Source: Allomeiothermus silvanus DSM 9946 (GTDB taxonomy: Bacteria; Deinococcota; Deinococci; Deinococcales; Thermaceae). From it: a stretch of DNA of 64,000 nt. Made by a program: the position numbers and the translations under genes. The DNA lies in NCBI RefSeq assembly GCF_000092125.1, contig NC_014213.1:248001-312000 (forward strand). Reading direction: 5' to 3'. Of the stretch, positions 51,532-60,860 are shown one piece after another. Numbering within the stretch: position 1 is the stretch's first letter; each line of letters starts with the position of its first letter. A model generated the notes under the pieces. That model made no database searches. It worked only from the letters and a program-made list of their open reading frames with translations, and had not been told where the DNA came from.

Positions 51532-53031
51532 CTACTTCGCTTGGAGGGCTTCTTCAGAGGGCGCGGAGGAGGGAGGGAGGAGAGGGAGCTCTACCCGGAA
51601 GAGGCTACCCCCACCGGGGCGCTCGAGGTAGCGGATGCTTCCACCGTGGGACTGGGCGATCTGGCGGGCCAGGTACAGCCCCAGCCCCTTGCCGCCCCCG
51701 GCGCGGTGGCTGGAAAAGCGCGTGAACAGCCGCTCCCTAGCCTCCGGCGGGATGCCCGGACCCCGGTCAGCCACCTCGAGCACGGCCATATCCCCCACCC
51801 TCTCCAGCCGCACCTCGACCTCGCTTTCCGGCGGGGCGAACTTGGCTGCGTTATCCAGCAGGTTTTGCAGCATCCTGCGCACGTCGCCCTCCCTTCCCAG
51901 GATCTCCAAGCGCTCCGGGGCCGATACGCGGATCCCCAGGCGCCGTTCGCGCCATAGCCCCTCCAGCCGCTCCACACCTTCGCGCACCAGCCGGGCCAGA
52001 TCCACCGGGCGCTTAGGGGGCAGGGCTTCCCCGCTTTCCAGTTGGGCCAGCAAGAGCAGTTCCTCGGCCAGCTCGAGCAGGTCCTGGTTGGCCTCGAGGC
52101 CATTGCGCAGGCTTTTTTTGAACTCCTCCGGAAGCTCCCCGTAAGCGCCCTCCAGGGCCAGGCGCAAATTCATGGCGTTGGCCATGAGGGGGGTACGCAG
52201 GTCGTGGGAGAAGGCGTAGATCAGGTCGCGGATCACCGCATTGCGCTGGGCAACCTCCGCTTGTTGTTCCTGCAGCCGGGCGAAGAGCCGGGCCTTACCC
52301 CAGAGGGCTTGCAAGGGGGGCAGAAGCTCCAGGAGAAACGCCGCCGCGCCTTCGTGGCGGGGATGCTCAAAGAGCAGGAGCAGATCGGGCTGCAGCTGCC
52401 CCAGGAGAAAGCCCCTCCCCGAGAGCAACACCTGGCGCACGGGCTGGGGGCTCGAGGCCGGGGCCTCCTGGGGGGCTTCCCAGCCCTTGGGCGTGGCAAA
52501 CAGCCGCTCGCCCCAGCGCCCGCCCCGCAGGGTTAGGACTGCGGCGGCATCGGCCTCGAACAGGTTCTTGAGCACCCGCGCGGCCCGCTCCAGCAGCTCG
52601 GGTGGGGTGAGGGGTCCGGAGAGATCCTCTACCAGCTGGCGCAACTGCCGTTCCCGCCGGGCGCGGCGCTCCTCCGCCCGGGCCAGGGCCAGGCGGCTGG
52701 AAGACTCCCCGGCCTTGAGCGAGAGCAGCGCCACCAGCAAAAAGGAGAGCGCGCAGAATAGCCGGTTGAGTACGGCGATGCTCTCAAAGCCCCCCGCGGC
52801 TTGGGCGTTGAGCAGGCCAGCGATGAGGTTGGCCAGCAAAGCCAGCAGGGTCATGCCCAGGGTCAGGCGGCGGGAGAGGGCTAGCCCAGTAAGGGCGATG
52901 GGCACGTTATAGAGGATGGCCACCACCAAGGCCTGCGGGGTCAGCACGTCGGCCAGAAACACCCCGCCGATCAAAAGGGCGCTCAACAGCGCCTGAGCGC
53001 GCATCGAAACCAGTATAGCTCCCGGCCTCAT
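51532..53031 (-). CDS. Membrane histidine kinase with GAF-like region, KdpD C-terminal-half-like
   Basis: 499 residues from ATG 53031, which overlaps the USP gene stop (ATGA); the longer upstream frame is non-coding. Four short membrane helices (about 12-100: LIGGVFLADVLTPQALVVAI, GMTLLALLANLIAGLL), a GAF-like domain (ELLERAARVLKNLFEADAAA), then H-box AFSHDLRTPLMANAMNL, N-box MLQNLLDNAAKFAPPESE, G-boxes DRGPGIP and GKGLGLYLARQ. This is the layout of the second half of KdpD without its N-terminal KdpD/USP domains. Confidence 0.85.
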   Translation of the reverse strand: MRPGAILVSMRAQALLSALLIGGVFLADVLTPQALVVAILYNVPIALTGLALSRRLTLGMTLLALLANLIAGLLNAQAAGGFESIAVLNRLFCALSFLLVALLSLKAGESSSRLALARAEERRARRERQLRQLVEDLSGPLTPPELLERAARVLKNLFEADAAAVLTLRGGRWGERLFATPKGWEAPQEAPASSPQPVRQVLLSGRGFLLGQLQPDLLLLFEHPRHEGAAAFLLELLPPLQALWGKARLFARLQEQQAEVAQRNAVIRDLIYAFSHDLRTPLMANAMNLRLALEGAYGELPEEFKKSLRNGLEANQDLLELAEELLLLAQLESGEALPPKRPVDLARLVREGVERLEGLWRERRLGIRVSAPERLEILGREGDVRRMLQNLLDNAAKFAPPESEVEVRLERVGDMAVLEVADRGPGIPPEARERLFTRFSSHRAGGGKGLGLYLARQIAQSHGGSIRYLERPGGGSLFRVELPLLPPSSAPSEEALQAK

Positions 53032-53617
53032 GCCGTTACCACCAGCACGCCCAAAGCTCCCCTGCTGAGCAAGGAGCACACCCGGCTGGCCCACCCCCAG
53101 CGAAGGCCCGGCTGAGGCAGCCCCAGCACCACCAGGCCTTGCCGCTGGGCCTCGCGCAAGAACTCCTGGCCAGAGTACAGCCCGCCCCGAGCGATCACCC
53201 CGGCCTTGCGGGCTTCCTCGAGCGGGCCTTCCAGCGCCTGCCAGGCCCGCCTCCGGGCCGCTTGCCACAGGCTTTGGGAGAAGTAGGGCCCCTCCAGGTA
53301 CCCTGGCTCCTCTTCCCAGGCCCAAGCCAGGGTGAGGGGTAAGCCCCTGAGTACCGGCATCGCCGGGCCGCGGGTGCGGCTCCAATGCCGCGCTAGCCAG
53401 ATGCCCTCTTGCGCTACCCGGGGGTGGAGGGGGGGCCCAGCAGGGCCAGCACCCCTCGGGCTTCGTGGAGATCTTTTCCCGGGGCAAAGAAAAATGTGGG
53501 CTGTTGCAAACGAAATACCCGCGCCCAGACCGCGAGGCTTCCTCCCGGCAGGGCGGCGATTCCCCGCGCCCGCAGAGCGGGCTCGAGGTGGGGTTCGGGG
53601 GGAAAGACCAGCGCCAT
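53028..53617 (-). pseudogene. Universal-stress-like protein, frameshifted
   Basis: From ATG 53617 (MALVFPPEPHLEPALRARGI) the frame runs to GVLALLGPP, then continues in another frame from PRVAQEGIWLARHWSRTRGP to the stop at 53028. The shift is at a run of seven C (minus strand, about 53430); one more C restores LALLGPPLHPRVAQEG. The C-terminal part (GGLYSGQEFLREAQRQGLVV, LSRGALGVLVV) resembles USP domains, as in KdpD. It precedes and overlaps the kinase gene, so the order matches USP-kinase of a KdpD split in pieces. A sequencing error is possible. Confidence 0.6.
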
Positions 53618-53668
53618 AGCCAAGGCCTCTGCTCATCCTGCGCGGTTACCGGTGTGTGGCCTAGGGGT

Positions 53669-53716
53669 CAGACGGCCCGCGGGGTCGGTCAGATGACCGA
53701 TCCCCGCCGCCGTCTG
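53669..53716. promoter_or_regulatory. Nested dyad in the divergent kdp control region
   Basis: CAGACGG (53669-53675) pairs with CCGTCTG (53710-53716), and TCGGTCA (53685-53691) pairs with TGACCGA (53694-53700), giving two nested perfect 7-bp arms with GC-rich bulges between. It lies about 50 bp before the first kdp ORF and 50 bp before the USP gene, so it is a candidate operator for the NarL-type regulator. Confidence 0.55.
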
Positions 53717-53768
53717 GCGGCTGCCGCGGTGCGACAGGGGGGTCTAGCCTAGGCGGAGGAGGTGTCGG

Positions 53769-53849
53769 ATGGCCTGGATACTGATCGGTCTTTCCCTACT
53801 CATAGGCCTTTACCTCGTCTACACGCTGTTGCGACCGGAGGACTTCTGA
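53769..53849 (+). CDS. kdpF: KdpF small membrane subunit
   Basis: A 26-residue peptide MAWILIGLSLLIGLYLVYTL then LRPEDF, one membrane helix with the xxYLVYxLLxPExF end typical of KdpF, which stabilises the KdpABC complex. It overlaps the next small ORF by one base (TGATG). Confidence 0.8.
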   Translation: MAWILIGLSLLIGLYLVYTLLRPEDF

Positions 53850-53932
53850 TGGAACACCTGCTGGCTATTCTGGTTCTGCTGCTGCTGTTTTCGCTGTGCG
53901 CAGCGCTGGTCTGGGGGGCGGATCGCCTATGA
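53849..53932 (+). CDS. Second small membrane peptide in the kdp operon
   Basis: A 27-residue peptide MEHLLAILVLLLLFSLCAAL then VWGADRL, one membrane helix. It overlaps kdpF (TGATG) and kdpA (ATGA), so translation is coupled to both. It is not a copy of KdpF; I know no family for it. It could be an additional accessory subunit. Confidence 0.65.
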   Translation: MEHLLAILVLLLLFSLCAALVWGADRL

Positions 53933-55638
53933 CCGACGTGATCCTGATCCTCCTCCTGGTGCTGCTGCTGGCCTGGCCGCTGGGAGGCTATCTGGCCCGG
54001 GTCTTCAGCGGTGAGCGTACCCTGCTGGACTTTCTAGCCCCCCTCGAGCGCGGCATCTACCGGCTCCTGGGGGTCAACCCCGAGCGCGGCATGGACTGGC
54101 GGGGCTATGCCAAGGCGCTGCTGGGCAGCAACCTGCTGCTGGCCCTGGCCGCTTACGGGGTGCTGGTGTTGCAGGGCAAGCTACCCCTAAACCCCGACGG
54201 GGTTCCCTCCATGAGCTGGCACCTGGCGCTGCACACCGTGGCCAGCTTCATCACCAACACCAACCAGCAGCACTACTCGGGCCAGGCGCAGCTTTCCTAT
54301 CTGGCCCAGATGCTGGCCATTACCGCCCTTCAGCTCATCACCCCTGCCGCGGGGCTGGCCACGTTGGTGGCCATCCTGCGGGCCTTGCGCCCTCCGGCGG
54401 GGCGTAAGGCCGGGGATCTGGGCAACTACTTTGTCGATGTCACCCGAGCCCTTACCCGCGTCCTGATCCCCTTGTCGGTGGCGTGGGCCCTGCTCCTGAC
54501 CTGGCAGGGGGTTCCCAGTACCTTTTCCGGGGCGAAGGTAGCCGAGCTGCTCGAGCCCCAGACCCTCACCGTGGAGGGTAAGCCGCAGACGGTGCGCGAA
54601 CAGGTGATCCCGGTGGGGCCGGTGGCGGCCATGGTGGCCATCAAGCAGCTCGGCACCAACGGGGGTGGCTGGTACGGACCGAACTCGGCGTTTCCGCTCG
54701 AGAACCCCACGCCCTTTTCCAACCTGCTCGAGACCGTGGCCATCTTGCTTTTGCCGGTGGCCCAGGTCTTCATGATCGGCCACTTGTTGCGCAACCTGGC
54801 TTTTGCCCGCCTGGTCTTCGGGGTGATGGCGGCCTTCTCGGTGCTCTTCATCGCCCTCATCCTCCCCATGGAGCAGGCCCCCAACCCGGCGTTTGCCCAG
54901 CTCGCGGCCCCCGGGCCCAACTGGGAGGGTAAGGAACTGCGCCTGGGCCCCCTGCCCTCGGCGCTATGGGCCACGCTCACCACCCAGACCTCCAACGGCT
55001 CGGTCAACGCCATGCACGACTCGCTCCAACCCCTATCCATTCTGATTGCCTTGGTAGACATGTTCATCAACGCCACCTGGGGCGGGGTGGGGGTGGGGGC
55101 CATCAACTTCCTGCTGTATGTGGTGCTGGCGGTATTCATCGCCGGGCTGATGGTAGGGCGCACCCCGGAGCTGTTTGGGAAGAAGCTCGAGGCCCGCGAG
55201 ATCAAGCTAGCCAGCATCGCCATCCTGCTGCAGCCGCTGTTGGTCCTGGTGCCCACCGCCCTGGCCCTGGGGAGCGGGCTGGCTAACACCTCCAACCCCG
55301 GCTTTCACGGCTTGTCCCAGGTGCTTTACGAGTACACCTCGGCCTACGCCAACAACGGATCAGGGTTGGCTGGATTGGGTAATACCACCGTCTGGTGGAA
55401 CCTGAGCTGCGCGGTGGTGCTGATCTTGGCCCGCTACATCCCCATGATCGCCCCGCTGGCCATCGCCGCGTTCCTGGCGGCCAAGCGCACCGCACCCCAG
55501 ACCGTGGGTACCCTGCGCACCGAGACCCCCACCTTTGGCCTCACCGTTTTCTCCATCATCGTCATCGTGCAGGGGCTCAACTTCTTCCCCTATCTGATCC
55601 TGGGCCCCATCGCCGAGCAATTGGTAGGTGTGCGATGA
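53929..55638 (+). CDS. kdpA: KdpA potassium-channel subunit
   Basis: 569 residues from ATG 53929 ([20 protein letters not shown]). It has the four selectivity-filter-like loops, including [25 protein letters not shown] and [11 protein letters not shown], and about ten membrane helices. The first filter loop reads TNTNQQ. It overlaps the small ORF and kdpB by 4 bp each. Confidence 0.95.
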   Translation: MTDVILILLLVLLLAWPLGGYLARVFSGERTLLDFLAPLERGIYRLLGVNPERGMDWRGYAKALLGSNLLLALAAYGVLVLQGKLPLNPDGVPSMSWHLALHTVASFITNTNQQHYSGQAQLSYLAQMLAITALQLITPAAGLATLVAILRALRPPAGRKAGDLGNYFVDVTRALTRVLIPLSVAWALLLTWQGVPSTFSGAKVAELLEPQTLTVEGKPQTVREQVIPVGPVAAMVAIKQLGTNGGGWYGPNSAFPLENPTPFSNLLETVAILLLPVAQVFMIGHLLRNLAFARLVFGVMAAFSVLFIALILPMEQAPNPAFAQLAAPGPNWEGKELRLGPLPSALWATLTTQTSNGSVNAMHDSLQPLSILIALVDMFINATWGGVGVGAINFLLYVVLAVFIAGLMVGRTPELFGKKLEAREIKLASIAILLQPLLVLVPTALALGSGLANTSNPGFHGLSQVLYEYTSAYANNGSGLAGLGNTTVWWNLSCAVVLILARYIPMIAPLAIAAFLAAKRTAPQTVGTLRTETPTFGLTVFSIIVIVQGLNFFPYLILGPIAEQLVGVR

Positions 55639-57686
55639 ACCAAGCAGAACTCAAGCTAGCCCGCAAGCGGAGCCGGCGAGGCCTGGTCGAGCGCGGCCAG
55701 CTGGCCGAGGCCCTGCGCCAGGCTTTCGTGTACCTTTCCCCCCGCCGCCAGCTAAAAAACCCGGTGATGTTCGTGGTCTACGTGGGAACTTGGGTGACGC
55801 TCTACCTGGCGGCGGCCAACCTCGTCAGCGGACGGAGTTGGGGTTATGAGTTGGGCGTGGCGGTGTGGCTCTTCCTGACCGTGCTCTTCGCCAACTTCGC
55901 CGAGGCCCTGGCCGAGGCGCGGGGCCGGGCCCAGGCCCAGAGCTTGCGCACCGCTCGGACCGACCTCAAGGCCTTGCGGCTGACGGAGGACGGGGTCGAG
56001 GAGGTCCCCAGCACCCGGCTGCGCAAAGGGGATCGGGTGCAAGTGGGCGAGGGAGCGTTCATCCCCGCCGACGGGGAGGTGGTCGAAGGGTTGGCGGTGG
56101 TGGACGAGTCGGCCATCACCGGAGAGTCGGCGCCGGTAGTGCGCGAGGCCGGCAGCGATTTCAACGGGGTGACCGCGGGAACCCGGGTGCTCACCGGCCA
56201 CATCGTGGTGGAGGTGACCTCCAACCCGGGGGAGAGCTTTCTCGACCGCATGATCGCCCTGGTCGAGGGGGCCACCCGGCAGAAGACCCCCAACGAGATC
56301 GCCCTCTCGGTTTTGCTCTCGGCCCTTACTTTGATCTTTTTGCTGGTGGTGGTCACCCTACCCTTCGCCGCCGGATTTCTAGGGATCAGCGTGAGCGTCA
56401 CCACCCTGGTGGCCCTCCTGGTCTGCCTGATCCCCACCACCATCGGCGGCCTTCTGCCAGCCATCGGCATCGCGGGCATGGACCGGGCCCTCAAAGCCAA
56501 CGTGCTGGCCAAGTCGGGCCGGGCAGTGGAGGTCGCGGGGGACATCGATACCCTCTTGCTGGATAAAACCGGGACGATTACCTTAGGGGACCGCCAGGCT
56601 ACCGAGTTTCGCCCGGTGGGGGGAGTTTCCCGGGAGCGGCTGGCCTGGGCAGCTTTGGGCGCCTCGTTGCACGATACCACCCCGGAGGGCAAGAGCATCG
56701 TGCGGCTGGCCCGCGAGCAGGGGGCCCGGGTGGAAGAAGCGCTCATCGCGGGATCCAAGGGCCTCGAGTTCACCGCCCAGACCCGCATGTCCGGCACCGA
56801 CCTGCCGGGGGGGGTGCGGCTGCGCAAAGGCTCCCCCGACCGCATGACGGAGCTGGTGGAGCAGGCGGGGAACAAGGTTCCCCCCGACCTCGCCCCCTTG
56901 GTGGAAGAAGTCGCCCGGCAGGGAGCTACTCCGCTGGTGGTGTGCGAGAACGAGCAACCTTTGGGGGTGGTGGCCCTTTCGGATGTGGTCAAGCCGGGGA
57001 TTCGCGAGCGCTTCGCCCAGCTTCGGCGTATGGGCTTACGCACGGTGATGGTCACCGGCGACAACCCCCTCACCGCCCGGGCCATCGCCCAGGAGGCGGG
57101 GGTGGATGAGTTCATCGCCCAGGCCAAGCCGGAGGACAAGCTCCGGCTCATCCGCGAGGAGCAGGCCAAGGGCCGATTGGTGGCGATGATGGGCGATGGT
57201 ACCAACGACGCCCCGGCGCTGGCCCAGGCCGATGTGGGCCTGGCCATGAACTCGGGGACCCAGGCCGCTAAAGAGGCCGCCAACATGATCGACCTGGACT
57301 CCGATCCCACCAAGCTGCTGGAGGTCGTCGAGATCGGCAAGCAGCTTCTGATCACCCGCGGCGCACTCACCACCTTCTCCATCGCCAACGATGTGGCCAA
57401 ATACTTTGCCATCCTCCCGGCCATGTTCGTCAGCGCCATTCCTCAGCTGCAGGCACTCAACGTGATGCGGCTGGAGAGCCCCACCAGCGCGGTGCTCTCG
57501 GCGGTGGTCTTCAACGCCCTGGTCATCCCGGCCTTGGTACCCCTGGCCCTGCGCGGGGTGCGCTTTGCCCCCAGCAGCGCCGACGGGCTGTTGCTGCGCA
57601 ACCTGCTGGTCTATGGCCTGGGCGGGCTCCTCCTGCCCTTCGTCGGCATCAAGCTCATCGATTTGCTCATCGGACGCTTCGTCTAG
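55635..57686 (+). CDS. kdpB: KdpB P-type ATPase subunit
   Basis: 683 residues from ATG 55635 (overlap ATGA with kdpA). P-type motifs: [12 protein letters not shown], phosphorylation site [29 protein letters not shown] and [12 protein letters not shown]. Length is normal for KdpB. It drives K+ uptake with ATP at low external K+. Confidence 0.96.
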   Translation: MNQAELKLARKRSRRGLVERGQLAEALRQAFVYLSPRRQLKNPVMFVVYVGTWVTLYLAAANLVSGRSWGYELGVAVWLFLTVLFANFAEALAEARGRAQAQSLRTARTDLKALRLTEDGVEEVPSTRLRKGDRVQVGEGAFIPADGEVVEGLAVVDESAITGESAPVVREAGSDFNGVTAGTRVLTGHIVVEVTSNPGESFLDRMIALVEGATRQKTPNEIALSVLLSALTLIFLLVVVTLPFAAGFLGISVSVTTLVALLVCLIPTTIGGLLPAIGIAGMDRALKANVLAKSGRAVEVAGDIDTLLLDKTGTITLGDRQATEFRPVGGVSRERLAWAALGASLHDTTPEGKSIVRLAREQGARVEEALIAGSKGLEFTAQTRMSGTDLPGGVRLRKGSPDRMTELVEQAGNKVPPDLAPLVEEVARQGATPLVVCENEQPLGVVALSDVVKPGIRERFAQLRRMGLRTVMVTGDNPLTARAIAQEAGVDEFIAQAKPEDKLRLIREEQAKGRLVAMMGDGTNDAPALAQADVGLAMNSGTQAAKEAANMIDLDSDPTKLLEVVEIGKQLLITRGALTTFSIANDVAKYFAILPAMFVSAIPQLQALNVMRLESPTSAVLSAVVFNALVIPALVPLALRGVRFAPSSADGLLLRNLLVYGLGGLLLPFVGIKLIDLLIGRFV

Positions 57687-57698
57687 GGAAAGGAAGCT

Positions 57699-57754
57699 AT
57701 GGACTACGAACTCGACTCGCGGGGCGGTAGCCCCAGCACCTGGTTGCGTTTCAC
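57699..57754 (+). pseudogene. kdpC: Original 5-prime end of kdpC, cut off by an IS
   Basis: ATG 57699 with AAGGAAG before it starts MDYELDSRGGSPSTWLRF, which continues perfectly into TAVFLLLCGLLYP after 58922 once the IS and one target copy are removed. As it stands the frame runs into the IS and stops at 57770. Confidence 0.85.
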
Positions 57755-58913
57755 CAGGCTTTTATCATAAAGCCATATGAAAACTGCTTCCATTCCCTCT
57801 CCGTTGCCATACCTAGCCCAGATACCCGATCCCCGCGAGTACCTGAAGACCCAGCATCGCTGGCAAGACCTGCTGCTGATCTGCTTGATGGCGGTGGGCT
57901 CGGGACGGCACAATATCCTGGCCGTCAGCCAGTGGGTGCAAGACCAGCGACGCTTCTTGCTGGACGAGGTCCATATCCGTACCCGCCGGGGTGAGCGCAA
58001 ACTACCCGGGCAAGCCACCCTCTACCGCCTCTTTTGGTCCTTGAGCAAGGACCTACAACCCTTGCAAAAGGCCTTACTATCCTGGGCTCGGGAGGTACTC
58101 AAGGCCCTGGGCAAGGAGGGCGATGAACCCTTGCCCGTAGCCGTGGACGGTAAACACCTCCGGGGCACCCGGTGTGCTTGGCGAGGGGAAGAGGCGCTGG
58201 TCTTTTTGTCGGCGTTGGTTCAGGGGCTGGGGCTCTCCTTGGGGAGCCAGGCGATTGCCGACGGTGAGGCAGCGGCGGCGCAGGGACTGGTGGTACACAT
58301 GGAGGGGCTGGGGGTGGACTGGGTACTGACGGGGGATGCGGCCTTGTGCACCCAGGAGTTGGCGGCAGTGGTGGTGGAGCAAAAGGGGGGTATCTGTTCA
58401 GCGTCAAAGGGAACCAGGCAGAGCTCAAGGAACTGATCCAGTGGGCCTTTGCCAACTACCAGGCGACCGACCACTACATCCAGCACCAGGTTCGGGGTGG
58501 AGAGGTCTGGATATGGCACCTGGAAGGGCTCCCCCTGCCGGAGGGGGTGAGCGGCTGGCGGGGCTCGCGGATGGCCTTGCGGATGCGACGGCGGGTGGTG
58601 CGCAAGAATAGCGGGGAGCTACGGGAGGAGACCGCCTATGCCCTGACCAGCCTACAGGCCCCGGCCAAGCGGCTGTATGCCCTGTGGCGGGGACACTGGG
58701 AGGTAGAGAATCGCTTACACCATAAACGAGACACGGTGTTGGGAGAAGATGCCTCCCGCAGCCGCAAGGGGGCGGCGGGGCTGATGTACCTACGGGATGT
58801 GATCCTGAACCTCCTGCATCTCAAAAGGTGGCCGGTGTTGCGCTCGGTTAGAAAGTTCTCGGCTGATCCCAAAGTTCTGCTGAGGCTAATCCGAGGGTTG
58901 TGATAAAAGCCTG
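57755..58913 (+). mobile_element. ISAs1-like insertion sequence in kdpC
   Basis: 1159 bp. Ends CAGGCTTTTATCA (57755-57767) and TGATAAAAGCCTG (58901-58913) are perfect inverted repeats of 13 bp. The flanks repeat GCGTTTCAC (57746-57754 and 58914-58922), a 9-bp target duplication. The insertion separates kdpB from most of kdpC. Confidence 0.93.
57777..58903 (+). pseudogene. ISAs1-family transposase, frameshifted
   Basis: First frame MKTASIPSPLPYLAQIPDPR to VVVEQKGG (57777 to about 58395), second frame YLFSVKGNQAELKELIQWAF to the stop at 58903. ISAs1 features: H-repeat type N-terminus, VAVDGKHLRGTRC (Asp), VLTGDAALC (Asp) and HWEVENRLHHKRDTVLGEDA (Glu). The shift lies in a run of six G at about 58386; one added G restores EQKGGYLFSVKGN. 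This could be a programmed shift, a mutation or a base-calling error. Confidence 0.8.
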
Positions 58914-59442
58914 GCGTTTCACGGCGGTCTTCCTCCTGCTGTGCGGCCTGCTGTACCCTGTCCTGACCACCTGGCTGGCGCGGGGCCTCTTTCCCCACCA
59001 GGCCGAGGGCAGCCTGATCGTGAAAGACGGGCGCGTCCTGGGCTCCGAACTCCTGGGGCAGCCCTTCAGCGGCGCGCGCTACTTCATCGGGCGGCCTTCG
59101 GCGGCGGGCTACGACCCCCGGGTGGCGGCCGGCTCCAACCTGGCGGTCTCCAACCCCGCCCTGCGCGAGCGGGTGCGACAAGACGCCCAGGCGATCGCCC
59201 AGCGGGAGGGGGTGCGCCCGGAGCAGATCCCTCCGGACCTGCTGGCGGCCTCGGGTTCCGGCCTTGACCCCCACATCAGCCCCGAGTCCGCCCGCCTGCA
59301 GGTAGCCCGGGTGGCGAAAGCCCGTGGCCTCTCCCCCCAGGCGGTGCAGCAGATGGTCGACCAGTACACCGAGCGGGGTCTCCTCGGCCAGCCCAGGGTC
59401 AACGTGTTGCGGCTCAACCTGGCCCTGGACGGGGTACGCTAG
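58900..59442 (+). CDS. kdpC: KdpC, with a start codon supplied by the IS end
   Basis: 180 residues from GTG 58900, read MIKAWRFTAVFLLLCGLLYP. The first five residues come from the IS right end; the rest is standard KdpC (membrane helix, then GLFPHQAEGSLI, LGSELLGQPFSGARYFIGRP, SGSGLDPHISPESA). GTGA overlaps the transposase stop, so translation may be coupled. The original N-terminus of about 18 residues is replaced; only the cytoplasmic tail before the membrane helix changes, so function may be kept. Confidence 0.85.
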   Translation: MIKAWRFTAVFLLLCGLLYPVLTTWLARGLFPHQAEGSLIVKDGRVLGSELLGQPFSGARYFIGRPSAAGYDPRVAAGSNLAVSNPALRERVRQDAQAIAQREGVRPEQIPPDLLAASGSGLDPHISPESARLQVARVAKARGLSPQAVQQMVDQYTERGLLGQPRVNVLRLNLALDGVR

Positions 59443-59447
59443 GATCT

Positions 59448-60560
59448 GTGGAACCGGCGGCGCCCGACCCCCAGCAGTTGCTCGAGGCCATCCTGAAAAG
59501 CGGGAGGGGCCGCCATAAGATCTACGTGGGGGCCGCCGCCGGGGTGGGCAAGACCTACCGGGCCTTGCAGGAGTTGCGCGAGCGCCTGGAGGCCGGGGTG
59601 GACGCGGTGGTGGGCTACCTCGAGACCCACGGGCGCGCCGACACCGCCCGCATGGCCGAGGGCTTGCCGATCTTCCCGCGCAAGCAGCTGGAGTACAAGG
59701 GGGTGGTCCTGCCGGAGATGGACCTGGAGGGGCTGCTCGCGCGCCGCCCGGCGCTGGTGTTGGTGGACGAGCTGGCCCATACCAACGTCCCCGGCTCCAA
59801 GAACGCCAAGCGCTACCAGGACGTGGAGGAACTGCTGCAAGCGGGGATCAGCGTGATCTCCACCATGAACATCCAGCATCTGGAGTCCTTGAATGACCTG
59901 GTGGCCCGCCTCACCGGGGTGCGGGTGAAAGAGCGGGTCCCCGACCGGGTGCTCTTGGAGGCCGACGAGGTGATCCTGGTGGACGTGACCCCGGAGGTGC
60001 TCCAGGAGCGGCTCCGGGCGGGCAAGATCTATCCCAAGGCCAAGATCGAGCAGGCCCTGGCCAACTTCTTCACCGCGGAGAACCTGGCCGTGCTGCGCGA
60101 GCTGGCCCTGCGCAGCGTGGCCGACAAGGTCGAGGAAGACGCCTCGGTAGGGGAGGACTCCCCGGCCATCAAGGAGCGCATCGCGGTGGCGGTGACCCCC
60201 AGTCCCAAAGACGCCTTGCTCATCCGCCGCGGGGCCCGCATGGCCCAGCGGATGCGTGGTGAACTGCACGTGGTGCACGTGAGGAACCGCCGCCTCTCGC
60301 GGGAGGAAGAACGGGTGCTGGACAGCCACCGCATCATCACCGAGAGCCTCGAGGGCCGCTTTCATAGCCTCGAGGGCCGCGACGTCGCCAAAGCCCTGGC
60401 GGATTTTGCCAAGGAATACGGCATCACCCAGCTTGTCTTGGGGGAGAACTCCAACCCCACCTGGCGCGACTTCTTCCGACTCTCCATCATCCAGCGCTTG
60501 ATCTACCTCACCCACGACATCGACATCCACATCATGGACCGACGGGCCGAGGAGCGCTAG
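59448..60560 (+). CDS. kdpD: KdpD N-terminal sensor protein without kinase domain
   Basis: 370 residues from GTG 59448. KdpD domain with Walker A YVGAAAGVGKTYRALQELRE, VGYLETHGRADTARM, ALVLVDELAHTNVPGSKNAK, then a USP domain (about 245-365) ending LTHDIDIHIMDRRAEER. It stops before the membrane and histidine kinase regions present in E. coli KdpD. Stand-alone forms like this are known in some bacteria. The missing half may be the kinase at 51532-53031. Confidence 0.9.
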   Translation: MEPAAPDPQQLLEAILKSGRGRHKIYVGAAAGVGKTYRALQELRERLEAGVDAVVGYLETHGRADTARMAEGLPIFPRKQLEYKGVVLPEMDLEGLLARRPALVLVDELAHTNVPGSKNAKRYQDVEELLQAGISVISTMNIQHLESLNDLVARLTGVRVKERVPDRVLLEADEVILVDVTPEVLQERLRAGKIYPKAKIEQALANFFTAENLAVLRELALRSVADKVEEDASVGEDSPAIKERIAVAVTPSPKDALLIRRGARMAQRMRGELHVVHVRNRRLSREEERVLDSHRIITESLEGRFHSLEGRDVAKALADFAKEYGITQLVLGENSNPTWRDFFRLSIIQRLIYLTHDIDIHIMDRRAEER

Positions 60561-60772
60561 GGCAGGTGTAGCGGCCTTTCCCCGGGCGGTGTGGTGCCAC
60601 TTCATGTGGTGGCCCAGGAGGGAACCATCCAGGTACTTCCCTGATCTTCAACGTTCGGGGTGCGGGGTGAGAGTCCCCGACCGACCACGAAGGCGGTGGG
60701 CCGGGGAGGCGCTTTAAAACGTGTTTGCCCAATGGGCATACGTGTTTGCCCTTCCCCGCTGTGGGGCGAAAA
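60561..60772 (+). ncRNA. Riboswitch-like structured leader, FMN-like in part
   Basis: GATCTTCAACGTTCGGGGTG then CGGGGTGAGAGTCCCCGACC (about 60632-60680) resembles the first half of an RFN element (compare TTCGGGGCGGGGTGAAACTC at 30764), but the segment ACCACGAAGGCGGTGG replaces the usual GCGGTG part and no second half is clear. A direct repeat ACGTGTTTGCCC occurs twice (about 60719 and 60740). Cobalamin-type leaders were considered but no B12 box was found. Confidence 0.35.
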
Positions 60773-60822
60773 TTGCTTTGCCTGCTAGGCGCACCCGTCT
60801 TGCAGCATCTCGGGCAAAGCAA
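60773..60822. repeat. Hairpin element (GCTTTGCC family) in the leader
   Basis: TTGCTTTGCC (60773-60782) and GGCAAAGCAA (60813-60822) are perfect 10-bp arms around a 30-bp loop. The arms match those of the 78-bp element in tnpB at 6955-7032. Confidence 0.6.
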
Positions 60823-60846
60823 CCCAGTGGCTTCAACCCTGGGTTG
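60820..60846 (+). promoter_or_regulatory. Hairpin just before the ribosome-binding site of the truncated ORF
   Basis: CAACCCAG (60820-60827) and CTGGGTTG (60839-60846) form a perfect 8-bp stem 4 bp before GGAGGT. Its place fits control of translation start by the leader. Confidence 0.45.
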
Positions 60847-60860
60847 CCGGAGGTCATTTT

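Noticed and set aside
51532-53487. Long form of the histidine kinase (651 residues)
   Set aside because: The extra N-terminus is the shadow of the USP gene in another frame, rich in Pro/Gly/Ala; the ATG at 53031 overlaps the USP stop and opens the membrane region.
60561-60772. Cobalamin riboswitch
   Set aside because: GGTGCC and GGGAACC stretches are suggestive, but no B12 box was found; the FMN-like resemblance is somewhat better, and neither is secure.
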